From: Paracoccaceae bacterium
Lineage (GTDB): Bacteria; Pseudomonadota; Alphaproteobacteria; Rhodobacterales; Rhodobacteraceae
DNA length: 6,879 bases
Direction of reading: 5' to 3'
Assembly: GCA_023134935.1 (NCBI GenBank)
Contig: JAGLUD010000038.1
Location: 1 to 6,879, forward strand
Part shown: positions 6,032 to 6,879 of the stretch, one piece after another
How the letters are laid out: the number at the start of each line of letters is the position of its first letter
How positions within the stretch are numbered: the stretch's first letter is position 1
Notes under the pieces: model-generated
What the model saw: only the letters and a program-made list of their open reading frames with translations
Told to the model about the DNA's origin: nothing
Database searches by the model: none
Program-made: the position numbers and the translations under genes

Positions 6032-6879
6032 CCCGTTTCCGGTGAGAAGAATGACGCCTTGGACATGTCGATCGCAACATCCAGCGTATCGCCAACTTCC
6101 ACCGCGGTGTCTGCTCGCATACGTGCCAGAACGTCTTCGCCGCCAAGCTCGAAAATCACAAACATGTCAGATCCGGTTGGCTCTACCGCATTGATCTTGC
6201 AGCTTATTACCTGAACGGAATCCGGCATACCTTCGCTTGGGTTCGTGATATCTTCCGGCCGGATGCCGACAATTACCGAGCCTTCAGATTTAATAACGCT
6301 ATCGCTGGATTTCAGCACGATCGCGTCGCCATCGTTACGCTCAACCCGAACGCCACCGCCCTCAGCAACGTTTGCAGGAATAAGGTTCATCGAAGGCGCG
6401 CCCATAAATCCGGCGACAAATGTATTGGCGGGCCGATTGTAAACATCATCCGGCGTACCTGCCTGTTGCACAATTCCGTCTTTCAGCACGACGATTTTTG
6501 TGGCCAACGTCAGCGCCTCGATCTGATCATGCGTCACATAAATGATCGACGAGTTAAGCGTCTTGTGGAGGCGTCGAATTTCAGCCCGCATCTCGACCCG
6601 CAGTTTAGCATCTAGGTTTGAAAGCGGCTCGTCGAACAGGAACAATACCGGATCACGAACCAGCGCGCGCCCCATTGCAACGCGTTGTCGCTGCCCGCCA
6701 GAAAGCTGGCTTGGCTTGCGATCCAGCAACGGCCCAATGTGCAGCAGCTTGGCTACCTCTTCTGTTTTCTCGTCACGCGCCCCATGCGCAATCCGTCGAA
6801 CCTTCATCCCGAAGCTGATATTTTCGGCGACTGTCATATTGGGGTAAAGCGCGTAGGACTGGAAAACCATCGCAATATC
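6016..6879 (-). CDS. Sugar ABC transporter ATP-binding protein, MalK/UgpC/AglK type (N-terminus beyond window)
   Basis: This is the ATPase subunit of a carbohydrate importer, acting at the cytoplasmic face of the inner membrane as a dimer with two permeases. The 287 visible residues, numbered from the window edge, begin just before the Q-loop (VFQSYALYP, Gln7). They then show the ABC signature QLSGGQRQR (58-66), Walker B LFLFDE (79-84), the D-loop SNLDAK (87-92) and the H-loop VTHDQ (115-119, His117). FMGAPSMNL (158-166) leads into a C-terminal TOBE-type regulatory domain with GIRPED (205-210). About 75 residues, including Walker A, lie past the right edge, which would give the usual ~360. 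The in-frame ATG at 6870 is internal. In many alphaproteobacterial sugar operons the ATPase gene is last, so binding protein and permease genes probably lie to the right. The substrate is not readable, but an alpha-glucoside (Agl-like) role is plausible from the context. Confidence 0.93.
   Translation of the reverse strand, partial: DIAMVFQSYALYPNMTVAENISFGMKVRRIAHGARDEKTEEVAKLLHIGPLLDRKPSQLSGGQRQRVAMGRALVRDPVLFLFDEPLSNLDAKLRVEMRAEIRRLHKTLNSSIIYVTHDQIEALTLATKIVVLKDGIVQQAGTPDDVYNRPANTFVAGFMGAPSMNLIPANVAEGGGVRVERNDGDAIVLKSSDSVIKSEGSVIVGIRPEDITNPSEGMPDSVQVISCKINAVEPTGSDMFVIFELGGEDVLARMRADTAVEVGDTLDVAIDMSKASFFSPETGERLV

Noticed and set aside
6868..6870. Start of the ABC ATPase at the ATG ending at 6870
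   Set aside because: The frame stays open to the window edge (Asp-Ile-Ala before the Met), and Walker A is missing, so this Met is internal.
1..6879. CRISPR arrays, tRNA/rRNA genes, insertion sequences, phage or defence modules
   Set aside because: No spaced direct repeats, RNA-gene motifs, transposase-like frames or terminal repeats are visible. The window is fully accounted for by metabolic genes.

Overview
The window looks like a sugar-catabolism locus from an alphaproteobacterium, most likely a Rhodobacterales (roseobacter-type) genome. I base this on the style of the proteins (an Edd, KDPG aldolase and Pgi of alphaproteobacterial type, and a MalK/UgpC-type sugar ABC ATPase), the very tight gene packing and the moderate GC. 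The taxon is inferred from remembered family features, not from a search. Almost every base is coding. The only real intergenic space is about 120 bp, at 4882-5001.

Left part (1-3974, + strand): an Entner-Doudoroff polycistron. It begins inside edd (6-phosphogluconate dehydratase, N-terminus off the window). It continues with a small flavin-binding PPOX-fold protein that starts at a TTG overlapping the edd stop, then eda (KDPG/KHG aldolase, start 4 nt after the PPOX stop), then pgi (glucose-6-phosphate isomerase, ATG sharing one base with the eda stop). zwf and pgl are probably upstream, but they are not visible.

Middle (3979-4881, - strand): a ROK-family fructokinase of the E. coli Mak type, convergent with pgi and separated from it by 4 nt. 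Its zinc site carries a Cys-to-His change. It is divergent from galM (aldose 1-epimerase, 5002-6012, +) across the 4882-5001 spacer. That spacer contains two plausible sigma70 promoters facing each other and a TGTATACA palindrome that could be a shared operator.

Right end (6016-6879, - strand): the C-terminal three quarters or so of an ABC transporter ATPase of the MalK/UgpC/AglK class. It is tail-to-tail with galM (3 nt apart) and truncated by the window edge before its Walker A motif. The rest of a sugar importer is probably further right.

Taken together: a sugar or glucoside is imported by the ABC system, and GalM interconverts the anomers of free aldose. Mak phosphorylates fructose to fructose-6-P, Pgi turns this into glucose-6-P, and Edd plus Eda yield pyruvate and glyceraldehyde-3-P. 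I do not see an undescribed system here. The least explained item is the PPOX flavoprotein built into the Entner-Doudoroff operon.
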